A stretch of DNA of 64,000 nucleotides from Ignavibacteria bacterium (lineage in GTDB: Bacteria > Bacteroidota > Ignavibacteria > Tepidaquicellales > Tepidaquicellaceae). The DNA lies in contig JADJTX010000024.1 of assembly GCA_016710985.1 (NCBI GenBank), positions 12,805 to 76,804 on the forward strand, written 5' to 3'. Below the pieces are notes generated by a model. The model was not told the DNA's origin. It saw only the letters and a list, made by a program, of their open reading frames with translations, and ran no database searches. The position numbers were made by a program, and so were the translations under genes. Shown piece after piece: positions 1-9,383 of this stretch; within the stretch, counting starts at the first letter, position 1, and every line of letters starts with the position of its first letter.

Positions 1-261
1 TACAATTTCAATAATATCAGGATAAAGAAGCGGGTCACCGCCGGCAATCGAAATGCAATCTGTAGTTCTTAATTTTTGAAATATATCCAGATGATGTTTA
101 ACTTCATCAACAGATAAATGTGAGTTCTTAAGATTTTGACGGTAGCATCCGTCACAGGCCAGATTGCACATTGCTGTAGGCTCCAGCCAGGATATTGCAT
201 TATCAGGCAGCGACCAGGGCAGCCTGTACAACTCTTTGTGATTTAATTGTCTGTTATCCAT
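1..261 (-). CDS. Radical SAM protein, N-terminal part (runs off the window)
   Basis: The first 87 codons of a gene read leftward from an ATG at 259-261 and leave the window at base 1. The translation has a CxxxCxxC cluster (CNLACDGC, residues about 34-41), the 4Fe-4S/S-adenosylmethionine site of the radical SAM superfamily. About 35 residues later comes an AGGDPLLYPD stretch, the GGEP-like SAM-contacting motif in its GGDP form. The reaction cannot be told because the C-terminal auxiliary region is missing. The cluster near residue 35 and the GGDP strand resemble MoaA/SPASM-type enzymes. Confidence 0.8.
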   Translation of the reverse strand, partial: MDNRQLNHKELYRLPWSLPDNAISWLEPTAMCNLACDGCYRQNLKNSHLSVDEVKHHLDIFQKLRTTDCISIAGGDPLLYPDIIEIV

Positions 262-320
262 TTTTCGTTCGAAAGGTTTGATTCAAAAAATAGGTTAAGA
301 GAATATTATAACAATGTTCA

Positions 321-424
321 ATGAGCAATGAGCAATGAACAATAAACAATACTTTGCTCATTCGTATGCTCATGCTCATTGTTCATTGCTCATTGCTCAT
401 TGCTCATTGCTCATTGTTCATTGT
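321..424. repeat. Heptanucleotide tandem array (caatgag/caatgaa and its complement)
   Basis: Units such as caatgag and caatgaa run to about 350. After a short spacer the complementary form (gctcatt/gttcatt) runs to 424. The two halves are therefore inverted relative to each other and could fold into a long hairpin. The array ends exactly where the stop codon of the transketolase-like gene begins. Confidence 0.8.
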
Positions 425-2809
425 TTAAGCTTCCATTTCTTCAACTAATGAATTTGCTTCAATGTACTTTAATATTTCTTCATAAATAGTTTCAGCATCG
501 AGTCCTGCCTGATGAAGTACGCTTTCAGCAGTTCCGCTGCCGAGATAGTATCCTTTCCTGAAAGGATGAAGAATATTATATCTTGATTCAAATCCTGTTA
601 TCCATTTATACATTGTCGGCAAAGTAAAGCCGGTAATTCCTAAAGCATTTCTTCTGACTGAATAGGGGAGTAAAGCTTCTCTTTCTTCCTTCGGATGTGC
701 ATCATACAGCTCTGCGCTGGAAACGTGATAAACATTAATGTTGTATCCTTCCTCATCTAATCTTGGAAGCACTTTAGTTACAAATTCTATTGTCACACCG
801 CTCTCCTGAAGAATAACTGATCCGTCTAAGTGCCTGTCCGGATCTGCTTTTCTCAAAGCGTAAACACCTTTAACAGATTCAGTTGCAGGAGCAAGATTAA
901 ATTTTTCCCTGTCAATGATAAGTTCATTCGGTCGCGTGACGAAAGGAGAAAGTATAGCAGGGCGTTGTTTGAGACCGGCGACAAGCAATGGCCATATCTC
1001 ACCCGGTTCCCAGGGAGTAAGTGTAATGAGTATTCCCGGTGGAAAATTTTCCTGGATCAATTGCAAACACTGCGGATCAGCGTGCGTCGGTCCGTCCTCC
1101 CCTGTCTTCAAACCTGCGTGCGCATTGATGAGTATCCAGGTGTTATAGTGACCGCCGAAATGCATTACTTTATTTTGTTCACCGATACCATGAAGTCTGG
1201 CTGCGGTGTGTTCCATTGCGGAAATGAATGCGCCGTAAGAAGAACTTACGCCGATATGTTTTCCGTAAGCAGATAATCCAGCCATCATTCCGCCGATTGC
1301 ATCTTCACAGATTCCTCCTACAGCAAGTATTCTCGATTCAGGATTATCAACTGCATCAAAAAATCCATCGTGAAATCCGCTGCCAAGAAGATTGACTGAA
1401 GTTGAACCGATCAGATCAGCGGCAACACCAATAAGTGCTCCGTTGGTGATCTTGTTAAGATAACCGAGTGAAGATCCGAGTACTCCTCTGAGCGTAGTTG
1501 TCTTTCCGGGTATAACATTCAGTTCTTCAGGTGTCTGATCGCTCGAAATAGCCCCTTTCAAATAAATTGAACTTAACTCGGGCGGATTCTTTTTATGTAA
1601 TCTGTTTTTTTTAAGAAGGCGTTCTTTGCTGTTTGCAATTGCGTCGGCAAAGAAAGTAAACTCTTTATGATCTTCAATAATTCTTCTGAATGTAAGCAGT
1701 GTTTCATAAAAACAATTTTCAATATTTTCCTGTGTCTGCACTTCTGAAATATGCGGTATCTTTATATCAAAGGAATCTTCAAATTCTTTGCAGGCAGTAT
1801 AATAACCTTCGGAATTCATCTTATGTCCTGCGCCGTGTGATGCTTTTCCTTCAATTCCGTATTTCCATCCTTTCACGGTGCGATAGACAATTGCCGTCGG
1901 CATTTTGTTTTCAAGTGACAGTGCAAATGACTGAGCCGCTGCAATTTTTCCAAAATCTTTTCCGTCGTCAACATAGATCACATTGAAGTCATGAAGGTAA
2001 CAAAGCTCCATTGGATTCCACTGAACATAGTCGCCTTTAAGCTCTCCGTCTCTGCAGACTCTGTTAGAATCAATGGATGCCTGATTGAAATCTATATGAA
2101 GTATTGCATTATGAATTCTCATTGCGGATGCGGCGGCAAGAGCTTCTGCAACTCTTCCCGGTGTCATTCCGCCTTCTCCTTCGACAATATGAACCTTCGG
2201 AGCATTATCGCCGAAATAATCCAGCGCTCCGAGAGCAAGACCTAATGAAGCCGGAATTCCAACACCGCTAGCGCCTGTTGCAACTCTCACGTGCGGTGTT
2301 GCCGGTGTCGGGTGACCATCGAGCGCTTTTGATCTGAATTTTGTGAACAGCGGTAGTTCAGTAACAGGATTTTTTCTGAATCCCAAAAGATCTTCAAACC
2401 TGAGCTGAAAAATTTCTGCCGGCAGGAGTTCCGGTTGATAAGTCCTGACAATTTCATTCCTTAATGCCCACATAGCATATAATCCAAGGGCTTTGTGACC
2501 TGCTGCATAAACAACGAGATCATTCTCATCAGCAAAAGGTCTGGCAATGTCAAAATCAAGATTATTATATAATACTGACGAAACAAATCTGCCTGATGAA
2601 ATAGATCCTCCCGGATGACCGCTTGTCGGCACGAAGTTAAACATAACAGCGCACAAAGTTCTGTAGATTGTATCAAGCTTTTCAAATCTTTCTGTTACGT
2701 TACTTTTCTGAATTTCTCCTTTTGCAATTATATCATTAACATCATAATACCCGCCCCGCCTTGATGAGAAGTCAAGCTTACGTGGATTTACTTTTAGTTT
2801 ATTTTCCAT
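425..2809 (-). CDS. Transketolase-like thiamine diphosphate enzyme, long form (794 aa)
   Basis: Predicted cytosolic ThDP-dependent transketolase-family enzyme, which would move two-carbon ketol units between sugar phosphates. Seen: SGHPGGS near residue 62; a ThDP/metal-site region VEGEGGMTPGR near residue 210 followed by a DFNQ segment; SHGAGHK near residue 325; and GEDGPTH in the pyrimidine-domain half near residue 570. At 794 residues it is well over 100 longer than typical transketolases (about 620-670), so it belongs to a divergent long subfamily. A xylulose-5-phosphate phosphoketolase is less likely because the GEDGPTH signature is transketolase-like. It appears monocistronic. Family assignment is firm; the exact substrate is not. 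Confidence 0.8.
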   Translation of the reverse strand: MENKLKVNPRKLDFSSRRGGYYDVNDIIAKGEIQKSNVTERFEKLDTIYRTLCAVMFNFVPTSGHPGGSISSGRFVSSVLYNNLDFDIARPFADENDLVVYAAGHKALGLYAMWALRNEIVRTYQPELLPAEIFQLRFEDLLGFRKNPVTELPLFTKFRSKALDGHPTPATPHVRVATGASGVGIPASLGLALGALDYFGDNAPKVHIVEGEGGMTPGRVAEALAAASAMRIHNAILHIDFNQASIDSNRVCRDGELKGDYVQWNPMELCYLHDFNVIYVDDGKDFGKIAAAQSFALSLENKMPTAIVYRTVKGWKYGIEGKASHGAGHKMNSEGYYTACKEFEDSFDIKIPHISEVQTQENIENCFYETLLTFRRIIEDHKEFTFFADAIANSKERLLKKNRLHKKNPPELSSIYLKGAISSDQTPEELNVIPGKTTTLRGVLGSSLGYLNKITNGALIGVAADLIGSTSVNLLGSGFHDGFFDAVDNPESRILAVGGICEDAIGGMMAGLSAYGKHIGVSSSYGAFISAMEHTAARLHGIGEQNKVMHFGGHYNTWILINAHAGLKTGEDGPTHADPQCLQLIQENFPPGILITLTPWEPGEIWPLLVAGLKQRPAILSPFVTRPNELIIDREKFNLAPATESVKGVYALRKADPDRHLDGSVILQESGVTIEFVTKVLPRLDEEGYNINVYHVSSAELYDAHPKEEREALLPYSVRRNALGITGFTLPTMYKWITGFESRYNILHPFRKGYYLGSGTAESVLHQAGLDAETIYEEILKYIEANSLVEEMEA

Positions 2810-3150
2810 GACCGTTTTTATTTTTAATTGATTTAACTGTTAAGACTCAAAGATACTAAAAGAAAATTCGAAGATTGGACTCTTTAATGCTTAGCAGTAA
2901 AAAATTTACATTATTTAGATACACAAAAATACAGCATTTGATTATTCCATAGCATGATTTATGTCATAAAATGAAAATAAATTTTTCGGTAAGTGTGCAT
3001 TGTCACATCCGTCCAAAAAATTCTTAAAACTGAAGGTTATTCATTATTAATTATTCATTATTAATTATTTCTGACATTTCCATGACAATTTGAAAATCCG
3101 GAATGATTATTTTTGATCAGGCTTTGATAAGGACAAAGCATTTTACATAG
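2810..3150. other. Divergent intergenic region
   Basis: This 341-bp AT-rich gap separates two divergent genes and should hold promoters for both. A copy of the dispersed motif CACATCCGTCCAAAA lies at about 3004-3018, and a short cattattaatt-type repeat lies at 3049-3071. No convincing -35/-10 pair, RNA gene or ORF was recognised. Confidence 0.5.
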
Positions 3151-3177
3151 ATGATCACTACTAAACGACAGACGGCT

Positions 3178-4782
3178 ATGAAAACTAAAAAACTGATTTT
3201 CAACTTCGCTTTAATAATCATAACTTTTATTGCAATTGAGGCGTGTGAAACTTACTATTTCCGCTCAAACTACAAAGATGCCAATGAACTGCTCCACAGG
3301 AGAGATAACAGCAATGTCAAACCTTTCCTGAAAGCGCATCTTAAGAATGGTGATATATGCATTTTCAGGAATACCTGGAATGTTGACACTGTTCAGAATA
3401 CAGTATCCGGAACAGGTGTCAGGTATGACTTTAACAGGAACATATCTTCTGAAGGCAGCATCTTATTATCCGTTGACAGTGTAGCAATATTTGAAACGAA
3501 TAAAAAATTAACAGGGACAGGGACCGGAAGAGTTGCAGCTCTGGCGATTTTGGCAGCAGTTGATGCCGGTATAGGAATAGCCTGCCTGACAAATCCCAAA
3601 GCCTGTTTCGGCTCATGTCCTACTTTTTATATGAATGAATCAGACAACTTTCACTATGCGGACGCCGAGGGGTTTTCAAGCGCGATTGCTCCTTCAATGG
3701 AATACTATGACATTGACGCACTTAACAACCTTCCCGTAACCGGTAATGTATTTTCACTCACAATGAAGAATGAAGCGCTGGAAACCCATTGCGTAAAAGA
3801 TGTGAAGCTTCTCGCGTATCCGAGAAAAAAAGGCGAACGCATCTATCATTCACCTAAAAACGAATTTTATTTGTGTGAGAATATTTATTCCGTCAGCAAT
3901 GCACAGGTGAGTGATGCTGACATAACGGATTTAATCAGAGGTGAAGACAGGCTGGAAAGATTTAGTCTTGCCGATGAAAATAATTTAAGCAGTAAGGAAG
4001 AAATATTCCTTAACTTTGACAATGTAGAAGATCTCAATGATCTTGGACTTGTCATACATTTCCGGCAGACACTGATGACAACTTATTTCATTTACAGTGC
4101 TATCGGATACATGGGAGACGAGGTCGGTGATATATTTGCAAAGATTGAAACAAGTAATGATACGGATGATAAGTTAAAAAGCGGGCTGGGAAAAGAGCTT
4201 GGGAAGATTGATGTCTATGTCCGGAATGAGAAAAATAATGACTGGGAACTGACAGATGGATTATATGAAACAGGACCTATTGCAATTAACAGACAGATCC
4301 TCCCGTTGAAAAATATTACCTCAGGCTCAAAGGTCAGATTAAAGCTTGTCTTAAACAAAGGATTATGGCGCATTGATTACGTGGCTTTGACAAACATCAA
4401 AGGAAAGGTCAGACCCGTTGAGATTTCACCGTGCTCTGTTTTGAATAAAGGGAAAGCTGACAATACTGCGCTTTCATCTGTCATTGATCCTGATAAATAT
4501 CTGATATCAATGCCGGGGAGCGAATATAAATTCAATTTTATTCTCCCGCAAACAGGAGATGACTATGAGTTATTCTTATATTCAAAAGGATATTATCTCG
4601 AATGGATGCGCGAGCAATGGATAAAAGATAAAGATCTTCTGAAGCTGAATCAAATGGTTGAACATCCCGCAAAATATCTCAGATCAGAAGCTAAAGATTA
4701 TAAGATTTATGAAGCTACAATGGAACAGGAATTCTGGAATTCAAAAATTGATACAAAACATTTTTCATATCATGAAAACTAA
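3178..4782 (+). CDS. Predicted lipoprotein of unknown function, first gene of an envelope cluster
   Basis: Not recognised as a named family. I chose the start at 3178 rather than the upstream in-frame ATG at 3151 because it begins a compact signal peptide (MKTKKLIFNF, then hydrophobic IIITFIAIEAC); neither start has a clear Shine-Dalgarno. The Cys after IEA may be lipidated, although the lipobox is not canonical. The rest (about 534 aa) is soluble. It has a short GAAALAILAAV-like segment near residue 115 and a paired-cysteine loop (ACLTNPKACFGSC) near residue 140. The stop overlaps the start of the next lipoprotein by 11 bp, which suggests translational coupling. Confidence 0.7.
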   Translation: MKTKKLIFNFALIIITFIAIEACETYYFRSNYKDANELLHRRDNSNVKPFLKAHLKNGDICIFRNTWNVDTVQNTVSGTGVRYDFNRNISSEGSILLSVDSVAIFETNKKLTGTGTGRVAALAILAAVDAGIGIACLTNPKACFGSCPTFYMNESDNFHYADAEGFSSAIAPSMEYYDIDALNNLPVTGNVFSLTMKNEALETHCVKDVKLLAYPRKKGERIYHSPKNEFYLCENIYSVSNAQVSDADITDLIRGEDRLERFSLADENNLSSKEEIFLNFDNVEDLNDLGLVIHFRQTLMTTYFIYSAIGYMGDEVGDIFAKIETSNDTDDKLKSGLGKELGKIDVYVRNEKNNDWELTDGLYETGPIAINRQILPLKNITSGSKVRLKLVLNKGLWRIDYVALTNIKGKVRPVEISPCSVLNKGKADNTALSSVIDPDKYLISMPGSEYKFNFILPQTGDDYELFLYSKGYYLEWMREQWIKDKDLLKLNQMVEHPAKYLRSEAKDYKIYEATMEQEFWNSKIDTKHFSYHEN

Positions 4783-5278
4783 ATTTGTAATCACAATATT
4801 AATGGCTGTCATATGCAGCAGCTGCTCAATGTCATCACCGGATTATTTGCCGGATTCAGAGAATATTGATGTGAACGTTTATGGATCTTACATTTCGATT
4901 GTCATGAAGGATGCTGAACATACTACAGGCGGAGAGCTTATTGCAGTTGACAGCGCTAATTTTATTGTTCTGACAGAAACAGATGACAGCTTAGTTAAAA
5001 AAATCAAAATAGTACCCGTGAAAAAAGTTGATAATTTTGTGATTAAATATGCTGAGGGGGATGATTATATAGCTGCCGTGCCTTTGTATACATTAGCATC
5101 GCTTACACATGGCTATTATGCTCTGATAACTTTACCTTTAAATCTGATCATTACACTGGTAGTTAATTCTGAAGCGTTTGTTTACAGCGATAAAAATATT
5201 TCATTAGACGATTTAAAAATGTTTGCAAGATTTCCTCAGGGAATTCCTCCAAACATAAGATATGACAGCATCAAATAA
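4772..5278 (+). CDS. Small predicted lipoprotein
   Basis: The reading frame is open further upstream, but the ATG at 4772 starts a signal sequence (MKTKFVITILMAVICSSC) whose cysteines fit a lipobox, so I take that start; it overlaps the previous gene by 11 bp. The mature protein is about 150 residues, mostly beta-type, with a hydrophobic stretch around YALITLPLNLIITLVV near residue 125 that may be membrane-associated. No family recognised. The overlap with the larger lipoprotein suggests they are made together and possibly form a pair. Confidence 0.65.
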   Translation: MKTKFVITILMAVICSSCSMSSPDYLPDSENIDVNVYGSYISIVMKDAEHTTGGELIAVDSANFIVLTETDDSLVKKIKIVPVKKVDNFVIKYAEGDDYIAAVPLYTLASLTHGYYALITLPLNLIITLVVNSEAFVYSDKNISLDDLKMFARFPQGIPPNIRYDSIK

Positions 5279-5422
5279 AAATAAATTCAGATAGGACATA
5301 GTTCAGACAATTTTATGACAAATGAATCATTTATTATTGCTATTTTTAAATGGAAAGTTAAAGAGTCATGACCAACCCAAACAATTATTTATTTAGTTAA
5401 TTTAAAATTAAGGATAACCTTT

Positions 5423-6529
5423 ATGAAAAAGATAATTATGTTTTTAGCGGTAATACTTTTGACGTGTACATCTTATGAAGCATTCGCTCAGACATACAAT
5501 GCTGCGTTTTATGAATTGTTTTTCGGAAGACAGCCAAGCGCAAGAGCTGAAGCCATGGGCAGAAGTTTAGCAACAATCACAGGAGATCCGGTTTCTTATT
5601 ATTATAACCCGGCAGGAATGGCTTCTTTAAAGGGTCTCAATCTGAACGCAGGTTTTGCCGGACCGTATTATTTACTTGATGACGCCTATTATGATTATTT
5701 CGGAGGCTCGTACAATATTAAAAAATACGGGACCGTCGGATTAAGCAGTGATTATTTTAACTGGGGAATTGATGTCAATCCGGTTAGTGAGTTTGGAGAC
5801 CCAACAGGAGAATCGTACGAACCGCATGTAACAAATTACCGGATGACATTAGCTTCAGAGGTCATTAAAGATTTTTTTGTTGGAGTAAATCTTAATCTAT
5901 TAAGTCCGGATCAGATCACCGATTCATATACTGTAGGGAATGAGAAAGGTGAGGATAAAGATGTATTCTATTTTGATTTGGGAGTAATAAAGTCATTTAA
6001 CATTCAATCGGGCAAACTAAATCATAAAATAAATATGGGCTCGAGTCTTATAAATGTGAATTCAGCTAAATATTCGGGAGTTGATGAAGCTCAGGCGGAC
6101 CGGCTTCCTGTCATTTTCAGATTAGGCGCTTCATATGATCTTTTGATAGATGATAAGAGCATCTCTTCAAAACTAAAGTCTTACAACATACTTGCAAACT
6201 TAGAGTACGAGGACTTATTCAATTCTAAATATTACGGAGGCGTTCATACAGGACTTGAGTTTACTTTCCTTGAAATACTGTCACTTCGCGGAGGATATTA
6301 CTCTCAGAAATTAAATGACTACGGTTACAGCGAAAATTATAAAGATAATCTCAGCGAGTTCACATACGGATTCGGTCTGAATGTTCCTGTAATGCAGCTG
6401 TCGGATTCTAAGGTACCTTTGCAGATTAAATTAGATTTCGTAAGCTTAAAACAGCCTACATACATTACCACTACTGATGACTGGGAGAACTTCCATGTTT
6501 ACACTGTAATAATCAACTGGATATTTTAA
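5423..6529 (+). CDS. PorV/PorQ-family outer-membrane beta-barrel protein
   Basis: It has a clear signal peptide cleaved after AFAQ (residue about 23). The N-terminus then shows the hallmark of PorV/PorQ and UPF0164-type barrels: ARAEAMGRS followed by SYYYNPAGMASL. The family forms a FadL-like outer-membrane barrel. In T9SS bacteria, PorV shuttles cargo to the attachment machinery; PorQ and other paralogues have less defined jobs. The alternating strands and the final VYTVIINWIF strand ending in Phe fit a barrel. Start supported by AAGGATAA upstream. It lies mid-cluster between lipoproteins and a second barrel. Whether it is the true PorV or a paralogue cannot be decided here. Confidence 0.8.
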   Translation: MKKIIMFLAVILLTCTSYEAFAQTYNAAFYELFFGRQPSARAEAMGRSLATITGDPVSYYYNPAGMASLKGLNLNAGFAGPYYLLDDAYYDYFGGSYNIKKYGTVGLSSDYFNWGIDVNPVSEFGDPTGESYEPHVTNYRMTLASEVIKDFFVGVNLNLLSPDQITDSYTVGNEKGEDKDVFYFDLGVIKSFNIQSGKLNHKINMGSSLINVNSAKYSGVDEAQADRLPVIFRLGASYDLLIDDKSISSKLKSYNILANLEYEDLFNSKYYGGVHTGLEFTFLEILSLRGGYYSQKLNDYGYSENYKDNLSEFTYGFGLNVPVMQLSDSKVPLQIKLDFVSLKQPTYITTTDDWENFHVYTVIINWIF

Positions 6530-6586
6530 ATAAGTTTGACTGATAAAATAAATAAATCATTCTCATGAAATTAAATCTGACAAATC

Positions 6587-7282
6587 ATGAAAAATACTTT
6601 TCGAATACAGGTAGTGCTTTTATTTCTTATCACTGCATCCGCATTTACTCAGCAGGAAAAAATGAACTTCGGAATATTCTCAGGTGTAAGCCTTAGTACA
6701 AATTCCTACACATACGAAACCGGAAGCAATTACCTGGATACATCATATTCCAACGATGCCAAAACCGGTTTCAATCTTGGAATGTTCGCAGCGTATGATT
6801 TTGAAAGAAATTTCAGTGTAAAGCTTCAGGGTCAGTATACTAACAAAGGAGGCATAACAAATATCAATACTTATACCTCTACAGATCTTACTTACATTGA
6901 AAGGTCTTACAGAAATACCATTAACTATATTCAGTTTTCGCTGCTTCCTCAGCTGAATCTTCCGTTCAGCAAAAATTCAAATGAAAGCAAAGCATACTTT
7001 AATGCAGGCGGATATCTTTCAGTAAAGCTAAGCGCATCTGAAAAAATCGAAAATCAGACAGTGTATCAGTATCTTGATACGGAAAGAGATATTTCAAACA
7101 GTCTTACCGGAACAGATGCGGGGCTGATTTTTGCAGGAGGTATTGTATATAAAGGTTTCCTGATAGACATACGGTATGATCTTGGTCTCACTAACATCGT
7201 TGATGATCCTGATTTCAATGATGCGCTTGACATCAGCAACAATAGCATAAATTTTTCAATTGGCTGGACAGGAGGATTTTAA
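6587..7282 (+). CDS. Outer-membrane beta-barrel protein (PorT/OmpW-like fold)
   Basis: Signal peptide of about 21 residues ending SAFTQ. The mature 210 residues are alternating amphipathic strands (FGIFSGVSLST, FSVKLQGQYTNKGG, FNAGGYLSVKLSA, INFSIGWTGGF), typical of small 8-stranded outer-membrane barrels. The C-terminal residue is Phe, as expected for BAM recognition. It is in the same direction as its neighbours, 57 bp after the PorV-like gene and 1 bp before the next start, so very likely co-transcribed. Confidence 0.75.
   Translation: MKNTFRIQVVLLFLITASAFTQQEKMNFGIFSGVSLSTNSYTYETGSNYLDTSYSNDAKTGFNLGMFAAYDFERNFSVKLQGQYTNKGGITNINTYTSTDLTYIERSYRNTINYIQFSLLPQLNLPFSKNSNESKAYFNAGGYLSVKLSASEKIENQTVYQYLDTERDISNSLTGTDAGLIFAGGIVYKGFLIDIRYDLGLTNIVDDPDFNDALDISNNSINFSIGWTGGF
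7271..7276 (+). promoter_or_regulatory. Ribosome binding site that fixes the next start
   Basis: GGAGGA lies 7 bases before the ATG at 7284, inside the last codons of the barrel gene. It decides in favour of 7284 over an in-frame ATG at 7260, which would overlap the previous gene. Confidence 0.7.
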
Positions 7283-7283
7283 A

Positions 7284-7703
7284 ATGAAACTGATCAAAAA
7301 AATATTATTAATTACGGCACTTGCTTATATCTTTGCTGCGCTGAATACAGGTTGTGAAACGCCGATCGGCCAGATTGTACCATACAGCGGCAACTGGAAA
7401 TTTACTTTCAGCTACGATAACGGGTCAGTATTTGCAAGCTCTAATATATTAATTCAGGATACAGGAGCTTTTTGCGGAAAGATCACAGTAATGGAAACAG
7501 GAAATATATTCTATATTAAAGGTGATGTTTCCGGTTACGGAGAGATCACCGGTGGCTTTGCAGATTCGTGTTCAGCTCCTGTTACAGGAAAAATCATTGG
7601 TTCGTTTACTGAGCTGATGGGAGCCGGTTATGCATCAGGCACTTTCACCGACACACTGCAAAATCCTGGTTATAAAGGAACATGGCAGGCGAGAAGGAAC
7701 TGA
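7284..7703 (+). CDS. Small predicted lipoprotein
   Basis: A 139-residue product. The signal sequence (MKLIKKILLITALAYIFAAL) leads to NTGC, a plausible lipoprotein cleavage site near residue 24. The mature part is a short beta-rich domain (GNWKFTFSYDNG, GSFTELMGAGYASGTF, then GTWQARRN at the end) resembling small beta-sandwich domains that report on a stored ligand or scaffold; no family is claimed. It follows the barrel gene by 1 bp with a strong Shine-Dalgarno. Confidence 0.7.
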   Translation: MKLIKKILLITALAYIFAALNTGCETPIGQIVPYSGNWKFTFSYDNGSVFASSNILIQDTGAFCGKITVMETGNIFYIKGDVSGYGEITGGFADSCSAPVTGKIIGSFTELMGAGYASGTFTDTLQNPGYKGTWQARRN

Positions 7704-7749
7704 TAAGTTTTGATTATTATTTGTTTGGATCTCAAATCTAAATTGTATC

Positions 7750-8439
7750 GTGATGATAAGCAAATGGTTTTATATTATGATTGTATTCTTTGTTCTTCAG
7801 AATAATTTAATTCTTTCCCAATCTACCATCATTCCAAACTTAAGGGATATACATCAATTTGAATTTAATTCAGTTTCCCCGGATCAAAAAGAAACTGAAA
7901 GAAATCCTTTCCCGGTTTTACCGAAAACAGAGGATTGGACTGAAGAAGCGGATGCATGGCTGATGTTTATATTTTTGTATGCAATTAATCCGATTCTGTC
8001 CGCGGAAATTAATGGTAAATTAAAATGGGGATGGACAAAGGAAGTTTCTCTCGGATTCGGAAAATTAGGACAGCTCCGGACATCTGTTGAATATTCATGG
8101 GTAGACTTTGAAAAGAATCAAAACATATTCCGGGCGGCATTGAAGTATGACATACTATTGAAGAGTAAAATAAATTATGCAAAATCTCCTGTAGAATCTT
8201 CAGTGATTACAATAGGCGGCGGATATTTTACGGACTTTGACAGATACGGGTACTTTCCGGAATTGTCTTACGGATATTCTTTCAGAGATGACAAAAACTT
8301 ATTGTATCCAAGCTTAAAGTTAAGGTATGCATTCATGAATGAAGGTCCGGACATAATGGATTTTTCATTCGGATTAGTAGTCGGATTTGCAAATCCTTTT
8401 ATACATTATGATAAGCCGAAGAAGAAAAAGGATAAATGA
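7750..8439 (+). CDS. Predicted outer-membrane beta-barrel protein
   Basis: Signal peptide of about 23 residues ending ILSQ. After a polar N-terminal region rich in Pro/Glu come alternating strands (LGQLRTSVEYSWVDF, SSVITIGGGYF, PELSYGYSF, PSLKLRYAFM, DFSFGLVVGFANPF) typical of a small barrel. The C-terminus ends in a lysine-rich tail (KPKKKKDK) rather than an aromatic residue. No named family. It is the last gene of the six-gene envelope cluster; after it the direction is kept but genes are broken. Confidence 0.65.
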   Translation: MMISKWFYIMIVFFVLQNNLILSQSTIIPNLRDIHQFEFNSVSPDQKETERNPFPVLPKTEDWTEEADAWLMFIFLYAINPILSAEINGKLKWGWTKEVSLGFGKLGQLRTSVEYSWVDFEKNQNIFRAALKYDILLKSKINYAKSPVESSVITIGGGYFTDFDRYGYFPELSYGYSFRDDKNLLYPSLKLRYAFMNEGPDIMDFSFGLVVGFANPFIHYDKPKKKKDK

Positions 8440-8661
8440 TGAGAAAGCTGAACCGCTGCAGTCCCGCGATCATATTCTGAGATTAAATAAAATTCTTTCT
8501 TCAGGTGGTTAGGACCAGCCCAACCGAACTTTTCCTTTCCCTATTTTATGTCGATTGAAATTTTTATGTTAGTAAAAATAATTTTATCTGACCGGAGAAT
8601 ACTTTGGATGTTCAATGAAGTACTTTCTGACCATAAAACTTACATTTAGAATATTCATATA

Positions 8662-9284
8662 TTGAGAACTCATACGAAGGAAACACAGGGCATTCTTTCT
8701 CCCGAACATGCTCTTGAAATACTAAAGGAGGGGAACAAGAGATTCATTAACAACATCAAGGCGCACCGCAACCTGCTGCAGCAGGTTAATGAGACATCTT
8801 CAGGACAATTTCCTTTTGCGGCAATACTCAGCTGCATTGATTCGAGAACTTCAGCCGAGCTGATATTCGATCAGGGATTAGGTGATATTTTCAGCATTCG
8901 TATTGCGGGCAATATACTAAACGAAGATATATTAGGCAGCATGGGTTTGCCTGCAAGATTGCGGGATCAAAGCTTATTGTTGTACTCGGTCATACAAAAT
9001 GCGGAGCCATAGAAGGAGCCTGCAATAATATTGTTCTCGGAAATGTAACCGCTTTACTAAACAAAATCAAACCTGCCATTGAAAAGAAACAGAAACACTT
9101 TACCGACAGAACCGCTAACAATGAAAGCTTCCTTCATAATGTTACTGTGAACAATGTTTCCATAACAGTTCAAAAATAAAAAGAGCAAAGTAAAATTCTC
9201 AATGAAATGGAGCAGGCAAATGAGATCAAGATCATAGGCGGATTATACGACGTGGAAACAGGGCAGGTGATCTTTTATGAATGA
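8662..9284 (+). pseudogene. Beta-class carbonic anhydrase, disrupted
   Basis: Reads as a beta carbonic anhydrase (CO2 hydration, zinc enzyme). The first part carries the CIDSR zinc/Asp-Arg dyad motif near residue 58. A single missing base just after 8940 shifts the frame. In the new frame LGHTKCGAI supplies the His and Cys zinc ligands, and the sequence continues to the expected end (GGLYDVETGQVIFYE) at 9284. A TAA also interrupts the second frame near 9176. No ATG precedes the conserved part; the only start is TTG at 8662. With one frameshift and one stop it is non-functional as written, though the reading may be wrong. Confidence 0.75.
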
Positions 9285-9383
9285 TCTTTCCAACCTTCAG
9301 CCTACTGCAGCCCGCACTATTCATAACTTTAAAATGCAACAAAACCACATTAGTCCAAAACGTTTATTTTAAAATTCTTTTTT

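Noticed and set aside
3151..3177. The upstream ATG of the first envelope lipoprotein
   Set aside because: It would put nine polar residues before a complete signal peptide that begins at 3178.
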